Part shown: positions 8,661 through 15,927 of the stretch, one piece after another
Layout: each line of letters opens with the position of its first letter
How positions within the stretch are numbered: position 1 is the first letter of the stretch
DNA from: Eubacteriales bacterium
GTDB lineage: Bacteria; Bacillota; Clostridia; Lachnospirales; Lachnospiraceae
DNA length: 64,000 nucleotides
NCBI GenBank assembly: GCA_030536555.1
Contig: JAUNPU010000014.1
Span: 1 to 64,000, forward strand
Direction of reading: 5' to 3'
The notes under the pieces: model-generated
Database searches by the model: none
What the model was told of the DNA's origin: nothing
Seen by the model: the letters and a program-made list of their open reading frames with translations, nothing else
Position numbers and translations under genes: made by a program

Positions 8661-9507
8661 TAATATTCTCTCTTATTTTATCAAATGCCGCCTCCTTGAT
8701 GCCGGAAATCTTCATGACATCCTCGATCCGTTCAAATCTGCCATGCTCCTGACGATAACGAAGGATATCCTCCGCTCTCGCCTCCCCGATCCCGGTAAGC
8801 GTCATCAGTTCCTCTTTCGTGGCTGTATTCAGGTTCACAAGTCCGGCCGCACCAAAAGCTCCTCCAGCAATCTCACCGCTTTCTCTGCTTCCGGCAGCTC
8901 CATATTCCGTATACTCCGGCGCCCACTCCTTCTTCGGAATGTCATCCCGGTTCGGAACCGCAAGCTTCATCCCATCCCGCACCGGCTCTGCCAGATTCAG
9001 ATAGTCCGTGGCTGCGCCTTCCGTGAATCCGCCTGCCTGCTCGATGGCTTCGCAGATCCGCTGCCCTTCCTCCAGCTCATATACACCGGGGGCATTCACC
9101 TCCCCGCAGACGTGGACACAGCAGACCGCAGGCACAGAGTCGGAAGCCATAACTTCCGGTGCTGTCGGCACTTTCTGCGCACCGGATTCGTCTGCCATGG
9201 GATTGCTCCCCGACACACCGGCTGCGCCAGCCTCAGCAGCACCCCCGGTTGCAGCGGCAGCGGCAGCCCCGGCATCACTCCCGGACACACCGGCTGCACC
9301 TGCCACAGAATCACGCCCCGGCACAGCAGCAGCGTCTCCGCCTGTGAAATCACTCCCCGCCACAGCCGCCTCCGCAAGCACGGTTCCCCGATTCCCCATC
9401 AGCGGGACCGGCGCACCCTGCAGACCGCAGCTGTAACAAAAGCCAGCCGCCAGTATCACAGCGGCCAGCCCCAGCTTTCTGCCAAAACTCGTTGTCAAAT
9501 TTTTCAT
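8647..9507 (-). CDS. comEA: ComEA-like protein: SLBB plus helix-hairpin-helix DNA-binding
   Basis: 286 residues. The N-terminus has a hydrophobic anchor (LGLAAVILAAGFCYSCG). Next comes an Ala/Gly/Ser-rich linker (about 47-115) containing the repeated phrase AAGVSGS, then an SLBB domain (about 128-190; VHVCGEVNAPGVYELEEG) and two helix-hairpin-helix motifs (VNLNTATKEELMTLTGIG, DVMKISGIK) at the C-terminus. ComEA family proteins bind incoming DNA at the membrane during competence. comEB and comEC are not next to it here. The linker is longer and of lower complexity than I expect for the family. Confidence 0.88.
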   Translation of the reverse strand: MKNLTTSFGRKLGLAAVILAAGFCYSCGLQGAPVPLMGNRGTVLAEAAVAGSDFTGGDAAAVPGRDSVAGAAGVSGSDAGAAAAAATGGAAEAGAAGVSGSNPMADESGAQKVPTAPEVMASDSVPAVCCVHVCGEVNAPGVYELEEGQRICEAIEQAGGFTEGAATDYLNLAEPVRDGMKLAVPNRDDIPKKEWAPEYTEYGAAGSRESGEIAGGAFGAAGLVNLNTATKEELMTLTGIGEARAEDILRYRQEHGRFERIEDVMKISGIKEAAFDKIRENITVSP

Positions 9508-9550
9508 ATCGTTCTCTCTTTCCGAGAGAATCCTGATTCAGCCTATCTAT

Positions 9551-9579
9551 ATTCTACCGAAATCGGATAGCAAATACAA
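9551..9579 (-). promoter_or_regulatory. Sigma-A-type promoter for comEA
   Basis: On the minus strand TTGTAT (9579-9574), 17 bases, TAGAAT (9556-9551), about 45 bases upstream of the comEA ATG. The spacer ends with the small palindrome CCGATTTCGG. Confidence 0.6.
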
Positions 9580-9639
9580 GAGCTATTTTGCGAACCATGT
9601 TACTATTTTCAGGACAAAAGTAAATTAACCATGTTTCTC

Positions 9640-9668
9640 TTGACAATTTTCCTCGACAGGACTATACT
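9640..9668 (+). promoter_or_regulatory. Sigma-A-type promoter of the TPP riboswitch transcript
   Basis: TTGACA (9640-9645), a 17-base spacer and TATACT (9663-9668) form a near-consensus promoter. The expected transcription start is near 9675, just before the riboswitch. Confidence 0.8.
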
Positions 9669-9691
9669 CGCCGTAACAAAATAATCAGACA

Positions 9692-9787
9692 CGCTAGGGG
9701 AGCCCGCACGGGCTGAGATAGATGATATCATCTGACCCTCACTACTTGATCCGGTTCGTACCGGCGTAAGGAAGCTCTATACTGACC
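9692..9787 (+). ncRNA. TPP (THI-box) riboswitch
   Basis: The conserved TPP aptamer core is clear: GGGGAGCCCGCACGGGCTGAG (read in two halves around the P2/P3 stems), then CTGACCCT, CTTGATCCGGTT and ACCGGCGTAAGGAAGC. Binding of thiamine pyrophosphate normally shuts off thiamine biosynthesis or transport genes. Here it controls a thiT remnant. AGGGGA in P1 (9696-9701) could also pair with TCCCCT further down (about 9796-9801), which suggests how ligand binding is passed to the expression platform. Confidence 0.95.
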
Positions 9788-9798
9788 TCCTGTAGTCC

Positions 9799-9831
9799 CC
9801 TCCTGTGTACCTGTACAAAGGAGGATTTTTT
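9799..9831 (+). terminator. Expression-platform hairpin sequestering the Shine-Dalgarno
   Basis: CCTCCT (9799-9804) pairs with AGGAGG (9819-9824), and TGTAC (9806-9810) with GTACA (9813-9817). A run of six T residues follows directly before the ATG. The hairpin therefore both hides the ribosome binding site and has the form of an intrinsic terminator. Confidence 0.7.
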
Positions 9832-10089
9832 ATGTCGATTGTTACCCCTGACGGCGGCCTGACCGCCCCTGGCTACGGCCTGTGCATTCTGGCCGCTGTC
9901 CTGTTATTCTTCGTTGCCGGTGTGATTTCCCAGAACAGCAAACGAAAGCTGTCCACCAAACAGCTGGTATTCTGCGGCACAGCCATGGCACTGTCCTTCA
10001 TCACATCCTACATCAAGCTGTTCCACATGCCGTATGGCGGTTTAAAGAGTATCAATTTCATATTGCTTTTTTTAGAAAATAGATTATAA
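9832..10089 (+). pseudogene. thiT: Truncated thiamine transporter ThiT
   Basis: Directly behind the TPP riboswitch, with AAAGGAGG 8 bases before the ATG. The first 70 or so residues look like the N-terminal half of an ECF thiamine-binding component: a membrane helix (GLCILAAVLLFFVAGVI), then STKQLVFCGTAMALSFITSY and IKLFHMPYGG. After MPYGG the normal continuation (more membrane helices, full length near 180-200) is replaced by LKSINFILLFLENRL and a stop. The break falls near base 10040, where base composition turns AT-rich. The missing C-terminal part is not found downstream. It is probably non-functional. Confidence 0.75.
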
Positions 10090-10098
10090 TATGAATTA

Positions 10099-10157
10099 AG
10101 GAACGGGTTTCTGACCACTTGGCTATCGCCTAGAGTGGGTTGCTCGTTTCTTTTTTT
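10099..10157 (+). terminator. Hairpin between convergent thiT remnant and cassette gene
   Basis: Bases 10116-10137 contain CCACT and AGTGG arms around GGC/GCC, flanked by ACGGG and CTCGT that can pair as an outer stem. TTTCTTTTTTT follows on the plus strand. It can terminate plus-strand transcription. The hairpin also covers the stop codon of the minus-strand gene 10130-10654. Confidence 0.6.
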
Positions 10158-10654
10158 ATGTTCTGAATATCATATAAATATAATCTGCCATCAGCAGCGT
10201 ACCTTACAATAAGAACTGCCTGATACACATTGTATCTTACTATCATCCCCACATTGTCTGTTACCGGAAATGCAAATCTTGTATTATACCGATACCATCC
10301 CTTCTCTGCCTTCTTTTTATGTCTATTTTCATAGTCTTCCGCCCAACGTCTTCCAGTCGCAATCTCTATCATTTCCGGAATTCCCTGCACGAGATTAGCT
10401 TTTGCTTTAGCAACTGCTCCTTTTAGCTTTCTCGTATATTCAGAGCCTGAAAATTCATCAGCAAAATCACGGCCAATATACACAACATCTTCCGTCTCTA
10501 ATATCTCCACTATATCTCCAACGTATTGTAACAGATACTTCTCTACCTCCTTCCAAGGCATCCTTCCTTTTCCTGTAAATATTACTTTTGGAATAACTGC
10601 CAATTTATTATTATTAAAATCCGTGGTTACTAAAACATTCCTGTCCGTATTCAT
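10130..10654 (-). CDS. Uncharacterised AT-rich cassette protein (174 aa)
   Basis: 174 residues with no signal peptide or membrane segment. The N-terminal part reads VLVTTDFNNNKLAVIPKVIF; the middle has VVYIGRDFADEFSGSEYT and KLKGAVAKAKANLVQGIPEM; the C-terminus has GWYRYNTRFAFPV and DGRLYLYDIQNIKKET. From memory similar proteins are scattered in Lachnospiraceae genomes. The C-terminal part faintly recalls domains attached to phage and MuF-type polyvalent proteins, but I cannot name a family with confidence. Base composition is clearly more AT-rich than the neighbours, which suggests transfer. It has its own promoter and AGGAGG site. Confidence 0.7.
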   Translation of the reverse strand: MNTDRNVLVTTDFNNNKLAVIPKVIFTGKGRMPWKEVEKYLLQYVGDIVEILETEDVVYIGRDFADEFSGSEYTRKLKGAVAKAKANLVQGIPEMIEIATGRRWAEDYENRHKKKAEKGWYRYNTRFAFPVTDNVGMIVRYNVYQAVLIVRYAADGRLYLYDIQNIKKETSNPL

Positions 10655-10700
10655 AAATGCCTCCTACAACACCATCTACTAAAACTTTGTTTTGAAAAAA

Positions 10701-10715
10701 TTGCAGATACTGCAA
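10701..10715. promoter_or_regulatory. Palindrome TTGCAG-ATA-CTGCAA, candidate operator
   Basis: Perfect 6-bp arms around a 3-base centre, lying between the predicted promoter and the start codon of the 174-residue cassette gene. Placement suggests an operator or a leader element. The binding protein is unknown. Confidence 0.4.
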
Positions 10716-10759
10716 AGATTCCTAAGAAACATGGAAATGATTTTTCCTTGATTTGAAAA

Positions 10760-10788
10760 ATTATAACAGAATAACACCAGAAACGCAA
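10760..10788 (-). promoter_or_regulatory. Promoter of the cassette gene
   Basis: On the minus strand TTGCGT (10788-10783), 17 bases, and a perfect TATAAT (10765-10760). This gives a leader of roughly 100 bases before the 174-residue gene. Confidence 0.6.
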
Positions 10789-10801
10789 GCATCTAATACA
10801 G

Positions 10802-10838
10802 AAAAAGCTCAGGTGCATCCCGCTGCCCCTGAGCTTTT
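10802..10838 (-). terminator. Terminator of the udp-nupC-deoB-deoC operon
   Basis: AAAAGCTCAGG (10803-10813) and CCTGAGCTTTT (10828-10838) form an 11-bp stem. On the minus strand it is followed by a T-tract, 16 bases past the deoC stop. Confidence 0.85.
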
Positions 10839-10853
10839 CCTGTATTCCATCCT

Positions 10854-11522
10854 TTAATATCCAATCCCCGTATCCGCATTTTTCATGATTTTCACCAGTC
10901 TGCTGGTTCCCAGACGCTCTGCACCGAGACGTGCAAACTCCTCTGCATCATCAAAGGATGAGATGCCGCCTGCCGCTTTCACCTTCACATCCTTCCCGAT
11001 ATGCTTTCTCATCAGTTCCACATCGGCAAAGGTTGCCCCGCCTTTGGAAAAGCCGGTGGAAGTCTTGATGTACTCCGCCCCCGCCTTTGTGACGATCTCG
11101 CACATCCTAATCTTCTCCTCCTCGGTCAGAAGGCAGGTTTCGATGATGACCTTGAGGATCTTTCCGCCGCAGACCTCATGGATCTGGCGAATCTCATCCT
11201 CGATTTCCTGATAGCGCTTGTCCTTCAGATGACCGATGTTGATGACCATATCAATCTCCGCTGCACCGTTTGCAATGGCATCCTTCGTCTCAAATACCTT
11301 CACTGCGGTGGTACTGTATCCGTTAGGGAAGCCGATGACCGTGCAGATCGGCAGTTTCCCTGCCACGTAGTCTGCCGCCTGCTTCACGTAGGAAGCCGGA
11401 ATGCAGGCAGATGCCGTTCCATAATGCATGGCGTCATCCAGAATCTGGCGGATTTCCTCCCAGGTGGCAGTCTGAGTCAGTAAGGTATGGTCTACTAATT
11501 TTAAAATATCGCTTCTTTCCAT
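10854..11522 (-). CDS. deoC: Deoxyribose-phosphate aldolase
   Basis: 222 residues, standard for DeoC. The Schiff-base lysine is K153 in [12 protein letters not shown], with D91 (EIDMVINIG) and K182 (VKVKAAGGI) as the other catalytic residues. It cleaves 2-deoxyribose 5-phosphate to acetaldehyde and glyceraldehyde 3-phosphate in the cytoplasm. It is the last gene of the nucleoside operon, 35 bases after deoB and just before the terminator. Confidence 0.97.
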   Translation of the reverse strand: MERSDILKLVDHTLLTQTATWEEIRQILDDAMHYGTASACIPASYVKQAADYVAGKLPICTVIGFPNGYSTTAVKVFETKDAIANGAAEIDMVINIGHLKDKRYQEIEDEIRQIHEVCGGKILKVIIETCLLTEEEKIRMCEIVTKAGAEYIKTSTGFSKGGATFADVELMRKHIGKDVKVKAAGGISSFDDAEEFARLGAERLGTSRLVKIMKNADTGIGY

Positions 11523-11557
11523 GATTGTCTCTCCTTCTATATCTATTTCATTTTCTG

Positions 11558-12754
11558 TTAAATAAGCTTCTCCAGAACCGAGGTTCCGATGGTCTGTTCC
11601 GGCATGGCAAGCCCGAAGTTATCCACGATTGTCGATCCGATCACGCCAAAATTCTGTGCATCCTCCAGTCGTCCAAAGCCTTCCATGGACGGCGAATAGG
11701 CAAGGAACGGAACCTGCTCCCTCGTGTGGTCCGTGCCCGTATGAGTCGGGTCATTTCCATGGTCTGCCGTAATGATCAGCAGGTCGTCCTTCTGCAGCAG
11801 CTTTAGCAGCTCACCCAGTTTTACATCGAACTTCTCCAGCTCTTCCCCATAGCCTGCCACATTTCTCCGGTGTCCCCACAGGGCATCAAAGTCCACCAGA
11901 TTCACATAACACAGCCCTTCAAAGTCCCGTCCGGCAATCTCTATGGTCTGTTCCATGCCGTGAACCGAGCTTTTGGACTTGTTGGATTCTGTCAGCCCTT
12001 CTCCGTCAAAAATATCATAGATCTTTCCCACGGAGATCACGTCCAGTCCGGCATCCTTTAAGACATTCAGCGCCGTTCTTCCATATGGCTTCAGCGCATA
12101 ATCATGACGATTGCTGGTGCGCTTAAACTCTCCCTTTTTCCTGCCTGTGTACGGTCTGGCAATGACCCGTCCTACCTTCCACTCATCCTTCAGCGTAAGC
12201 TCTCTGGCAATCTCACAGCAGCGGTACAGCTCATCCAGACCGAAGGTCTCCTCATTTCCGCAGATCTGCAGCACCGAATCTGCCGATGTGTATACAATCA
12301 TGTGACCGGTTGCAATCTCTTCCTCTGCCAGCTCGTCCAGAATCTCCGTGCCGCTGGCACTCTTGTTGCCGATAATCGTGCGGCCGGTCCGTCTGGACAG
12401 CTCATCCAGCAGTTCCTTTGGAAATCCGGTCTCCGTAAAGGTCTGAAACGGCTTCGTAATATGAAGCCCCATCATCTCCCAGTGACCGGTCATGGTATCC
12501 TTGCCGGTGCTGACCTCCTTCAGCTTCATATAATACCCCAGCGGGTGCTCAGCCGGCGCCACACCGGTTAAGTGGTGCAGGTTTGCCATCCCCAGCTTCT
12601 GAAGATTGGGAATCTGAAGATGCTCCACACACTCTGCAATATGCCCCAGCGTATCCGTGCCTGCATCCCCGTAATCTGCCGCATCCTCCAGCGCTCCCGC
12701 ACCCAGTGAATCGATGACGATTGTGAAAATCCGTTTGTATTTTTTATGTTCCAT
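11558..12754 (-). CDS. deoB: Phosphopentomutase
   Basis: About 398 residues. Metal ligands of the alkaline-phosphatase-like fold are visible: [15 protein letters not shown] with the first aspartate, and [18 protein letters not shown] near the C-terminus. It interconverts ribose or deoxyribose 1-phosphate and 5-phosphate. The start MEHKKYK was chosen because AAGGATGGAG lies just upstream and the gene then begins 13 bases after the nupC stop. An upstream in-frame start at 12793 would overlap nupC. Confidence 0.97.
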   Translation of the reverse strand: MEHKKYKRIFTIVIDSLGAGALEDAADYGDAGTDTLGHIAECVEHLQIPNLQKLGMANLHHLTGVAPAEHPLGYYMKLKEVSTGKDTMTGHWEMMGLHITKPFQTFTETGFPKELLDELSRRTGRTIIGNKSASGTEILDELAEEEIATGHMIVYTSADSVLQICGNEETFGLDELYRCCEIARELTLKDEWKVGRVIARPYTGRKKGEFKRTSNRHDYALKPYGRTALNVLKDAGLDVISVGKIYDIFDGEGLTESNKSKSSVHGMEQTIEIAGRDFEGLCYVNLVDFDALWGHRRNVAGYGEELEKFDVKLGELLKLLQKDDLLIITADHGNDPTHTGTDHTREQVPFLAYSPSMEGFGRLEDAQNFGVIGSTIVDNFGLAMPEQTIGTSVLEKLI

Positions 12755-12767
12755 AGCTCCATCCTTC

Positions 12768-13970
12768 TTAGAAAAGTGTAATAAAACCGACAATCATTGC
12801 GCTCAGCAGACTTACCAGAATACCGCCCAGCATGGACCGGAATACCAGACGCGCCAGCGTACTCTTCTTCTCCGGACAGAGTACCGCAATGCCGGACACG
12901 CAGATTCCAAGGCTTGAGAAGTTGGCAAATCCGCACAGGGAAATGGCGCAGATCATACCGGTTCTCGGATCCAGAGACGATAACACCTGTCCCAGATTCT
13001 GGAAAGCGATAAACTCATTGACCACCAGCTTGCTGCCCAGCAGACCGCCTTCCATCAGGATCTCGCTGCCTTCCAGCCCCATCAGGAATCCAAAGGGTGC
13101 AAACACGTAGGAGAACACCTGCTCCAGACTGATGCCGAAAACTCCCAGAAACTTGTTGATGGCAAACACAAGTCCTACCATCGCCACCAGGGATGCTCCG
13201 ATGGAAAGCACCATCTGCATGCCTGTGGTGGCACCTTCTGCAATGGCTTCGATGGCATTGGCATTATTTCCCTTATTGTCCATCTTCACATCCGCCACCG
13301 CTTCGATGTGTTCCGTCTGCGGAAGCAGCATCTTGGCTACCAGAATGCTCCCCACCGGAACCAGTGTGCTGGCAATCAGCAGGTAATCCATGGGAATCCC
13401 CAGTGCCGTGTATCCGCCCAGAATGGATACGGACATACTTCCCATGCCCGAAACCAGCACCACCATGATCTCACTGTCCGTCATGCGGTTCAGGTATTTG
13501 CTGACCAGAATCGGGCTGTCCGTCTGACCCAGGAACATATTGGCAACTGCCACAAAGCTTTCCACTTCCGAAGTTCCCATCAGCTTTCCCACAGCTTTCC
13601 CTATCCATTTTACCACAAATCCAAGAACTCCGATATAGTATAAAAAGCTTACCAGTGCAGAAAGGAAAATAATATTTCCCAGCACCTGGATGATAAAGAT
13701 GCTTCCTGTAGGCGCTGCGCCGTTGGCAAGGCTGCCGAAGACAAAGTCCAGACCTGCCTGACCGCAGTTGATGACTGCGGTTACCGCATCCGAAGCGGCA
13801 GATACGATAGTCTTTCCCAGCGGAACCTTCACCAGCAGCACGGCGATGATGAACTGTACAACCACCGCCTTTGCCACCAGCTTCCACCGAATATTTTTCC
13901 GATCCCAGGAAAGCAGGCACACAAGCCCGAGAACAACCAGTATCCCAATCAGATTCAATACAAACTTCAT
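12768..13970 (-). CDS. nupC: Nucleoside transporter, NupC/CNT family
   Basis: 400 residues and strongly hydrophobic throughout, with about ten membrane helices. Typical CNT sequences include a gate-domain stretch around [17 protein letters not shown] and [10 protein letters not shown], followed by [11 protein letters not shown] near the end. Members import nucleosides with H+ or Na+. Its position between udp and deoB supports uptake of pyrimidine or purine nucleosides for catabolism. Confidence 0.95.
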   Translation of the reverse strand: MKFVLNLIGILVVLGLVCLLSWDRKNIRWKLVAKAVVVQFIIAVLLVKVPLGKTIVSAASDAVTAVINCGQAGLDFVFGSLANGAAPTGSIFIIQVLGNIIFLSALVSFLYYIGVLGFVVKWIGKAVGKLMGTSEVESFVAVANMFLGQTDSPILVSKYLNRMTDSEIMVVLVSGMGSMSVSILGGYTALGIPMDYLLIASTLVPVGSILVAKMLLPQTEHIEAVADVKMDNKGNNANAIEAIAEGATTGMQMVLSIGASLVAMVGLVFAINKFLGVFGISLEQVFSYVFAPFGFLMGLEGSEILMEGGLLGSKLVVNEFIAFQNLGQVLSSLDPRTGMICAISLCGFANFSSLGICVSGIAVLCPEKKSTLARLVFRSMLGGILVSLLSAMIVGFITLF

Positions 13971-13990
13971 TTCATAACCCCCGTTTATGC

Positions 13991-14770
13991 TTAGTTGTTC
14001 TTATCCGCTTTGATCAGTTTCCGAATGGCTTCCACTGCCACTTTGATTGCCGTCTCCGTGTCGTGCACCATGGGATTGTCCATTCCCAGTGCCTGTCTCT
14101 CCTGATTGCCCACTACCAGGAAGTTGGAACCGCAGCGAACTCTCAAGTGGCTTGCAGCGATGAACAGTGCCGCAGATTCCATCTCAGACGCCTTGCAGCC
14201 CATGCGTTTCCACGCCTCCCATTTGTTCAGCAGCTCGTAGCTTACAGGCATTCTTTCCGGCTCGTGCTGTCCGTAAAATGCATCCTTGCACTCCACCACC
14301 CCTGCATGGTAAGTCAGCCCCAGATCCTTACAGGACTGCACCAGTGCGTTGGTCACATCCAGATCAGCCACAGCCGGATACTCGATCGGTGCGTATTCCT
14401 TGCTGGTTCCCTCCATACGGATTGCGCCGGTAGCTACCACAACATCTCCGCCTTTTACATCCAGATCGATTCCGCCGCAGGTGCCTACACGGATAAAGGT
14501 ATCTGCGCCGCACAGGGTCAGCTCCTCGATGGCAATGGATGCGGACGGTCCGCCGATTCCGGTTGAAGTGACGCTGACCTTCTCTCCATCCAGATACCCG
14601 GTGTAGGTAATGTACTCTCTGCTGTCAGCAATCAGCTTTGCATCGTCAAAGTGCTTCGCAATCTTCTCGCAGCGCTTCGGATCCCCCGGAAGAATCACAT
14701 AACGTCCAACGTCACCCGGTCTGATCTGTAAATGATACTGTAATCCAACTTCCCCTGAATAGTTCTGCAT
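13991..14770 (-). CDS. udp: Uridine phosphorylase
   Basis: 259 residues with nucleoside phosphorylase family I motifs: [30 protein letters not shown] (phosphate binding) and RVGTCGGI, then [10 protein letters not shown] for the sugar-binding MES motif. The whole pattern is closest to uridine phosphorylase. It converts uridine plus phosphate to uracil and ribose 1-phosphate. It is the first gene of the operon, 20 bases upstream of nupC. AAAGGAGA precedes the ATG. A related substrate range cannot be excluded. Confidence 0.9.
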   Translation of the reverse strand: MQNYSGEVGLQYHLQIRPGDVGRYVILPGDPKRCEKIAKHFDDAKLIADSREYITYTGYLDGEKVSVTSTGIGGPSASIAIEELTLCGADTFIRVGTCGGIDLDVKGGDVVVATGAIRMEGTSKEYAPIEYPAVADLDVTNALVQSCKDLGLTYHAGVVECKDAFYGQHEPERMPVSYELLNKWEAWKRMGCKASEMESAALFIAASHLRVRCGSNFLVVGNQERQALGMDNPMVHDTETAIKVAVEAIRKLIKADKNN

Positions 14771-14841
14771 AATAAATTTCTCCTTTTCTTTTTTGATTTT
14801 TAATTTGTCTACTGTTTTTGTACATCTCAGCTTGTACTTGT

Positions 14842-14870
14842 ATAATATCAGATGACTTGTCTAATTTTAA
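14842..14870 (-). promoter_or_regulatory. Promoter of the nucleoside operon with embedded operator
   Basis: On the minus strand TTAAAA (14870-14865), 17 bases, TATTAT (14847-14842). The spacer contains TGACTTGTCTA (14853-14863, plus strand), the same GACTTGTC core that lies in the gntR promoter, so a repressor there would block RNA polymerase. The remaining bases between the two divergent genes are AT-rich and hold no gene. Confidence 0.55.
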
Positions 14871-15006
14871 GATGGGATTGTGCTCAAATATTTTGCTCGA
14901 TTTTTGTGCATTATATACAATCTCCCTCCTGTGTGCCAGGATTTTTACGAGTTTAAGATGGTATACAACTATACATATCAGGAATTGCCCTGTTATTTTC
15001 TTACCA

Positions 15007-15035
15007 TTGACAAATTATTGTTTTCATTTTATTAT
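15007..15035 (+). promoter_or_regulatory. Promoter of the GntR regulator
   Basis: TTGACA (15007-15012), 17 bases, TATTAT (15030-15035), about 36 bases upstream of the ATG. AAGGAG precedes the start codon. Confidence 0.8.
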
Positions 15036-15040
15036 ACATT

Positions 15041-15052
15041 TAGACTTGTCTA
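15041..15052. promoter_or_regulatory. Operator TAGACTTGTCTA, predicted GntR site
   Basis: A perfect palindrome just downstream of the gntR -10 box. The same core GACTTGTC recurs at 14854-14861 inside the udp promoter. Two matching sites in a divergent regulator/target region are the usual arrangement for an autoregulated GntR repressor. Confidence 0.65.
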
Positions 15053-15071
15053 AAATATTAAGGAGTATTGT

Positions 15072-15824
15072 ATGGATCATACATTATTAAAAGAAAAAGA
15101 AAGAAAGTTAAAACACGTCAAAGTATATGACCGGCTCTATGCCATGATTCTGGACGGCACCTACCCGCCCGGAAGTCAGCTTCCCTCCGAACCGGACCTG
15201 GCTCTTCAAATGGATGTCAGCCGCATGACCCTGCGCCGTGCACTGGCACTGCTTCAGGAGGACGGACTTGTCCGGAATATACAGGGAAAAGGCAACTTTA
15301 TCAAGGAGAGTTCTTCCACCGTTTCTTCTGCCGGGGAGCCGGAAGTCATGCGGCATCCGTTCTTCGCCTGCAGCAGCGAAGTCCCTGACAGCACCGAGCT
15401 GGACTTCCGCATCGAACCTCCGACAGACTACATGCGCCAGACCACCCAGCGCAGCACCGCTGCCATCGTCATCACCGACCGCTGGTACAAAAAAGGCGCA
15501 ACTGCCATCGGGTATACTCTCTCCTTTGTTCCCATCGAGACCATATCCGAATACAAGATTGATTTAAACAGCCAGGACGCCCTTCTGAACTTTTTAAATC
15601 AGGGCATTTACCATTCCGGTGCCGCCAGCACCTGCCGCTATTCCTACTCCAGCACCGGCAACTTTACCGCTGCCAAATACACACTGTCCCCTCACCCGTC
15701 CTTCATGCTGATTCAGGAGACCCTGTACGATGAGCAGCACCGGGTTCTGCTGTTCAGCAAGCACTATGTTCCCATCCGGCAGTTTTGCCTGGAGATCCAC
15801 AGCAGCCAGGGCACTGGGATGTAA
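15072..15824 (+). CDS. GntR-family transcriptional regulator (HutC/UTRA type)
   Basis: 250 residues. The N-terminal winged helix (about 15-80) reads YPPGSQLPSEPDLALQMDVS and MTLRRALALLQEDGLV. The C-terminal UTRA ligand-binding domain covers about 100-245. In the family the UTRA domain senses a sugar phosphate or related metabolite and releases DNA. It is divergent from the udp-nupC-deoB-deoC operon, with palindromes in both promoters. It probably represses that operon and itself; the inducer could be a pentose phosphate, but this is inference. Confidence 0.88.
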   Translation: MDHTLLKEKERKLKHVKVYDRLYAMILDGTYPPGSQLPSEPDLALQMDVSRMTLRRALALLQEDGLVRNIQGKGNFIKESSSTVSSAGEPEVMRHPFFACSSEVPDSTELDFRIEPPTDYMRQTTQRSTAAIVITDRWYKKGATAIGYTLSFVPIETISEYKIDLNSQDALLNFLNQGIYHSGAASTCRYSYSSTGNFTAAKYTLSPHPSFMLIQETLYDEQHRVLLFSKHYVPIRQFCLEIHSSQGTGM

Positions 15825-15836
15825 GCAAACAAAACA

Positions 15837-15882
15837 AAAACAGTTGGAGTATATCCGGTGATATCACTGCTCCAACTGTTTT
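15837..15882. terminator. Bidirectional terminator between gntR and the AAA gene
   Basis: AAAACAGTTGGAG (15837-15849) and CTCCAACTGTTTT (15870-15882) form a 13-bp perfect stem with A/T ends, between two convergent genes. Confidence 0.85.
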
Positions 15883-15927
15883 CCTGTTCTATGATTCTGA
15901 TTTTTGCTGGCTCTTCTATTACAAATT

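Noticed and set aside
10099..10654. Type III toxin-antitoxin (ToxN with repeated RNA antitoxin)
   Set aside because: The protein lacks ToxN-like sequence and there are no tandem RNA repeats upstream; only a single hairpin at the 3' end.
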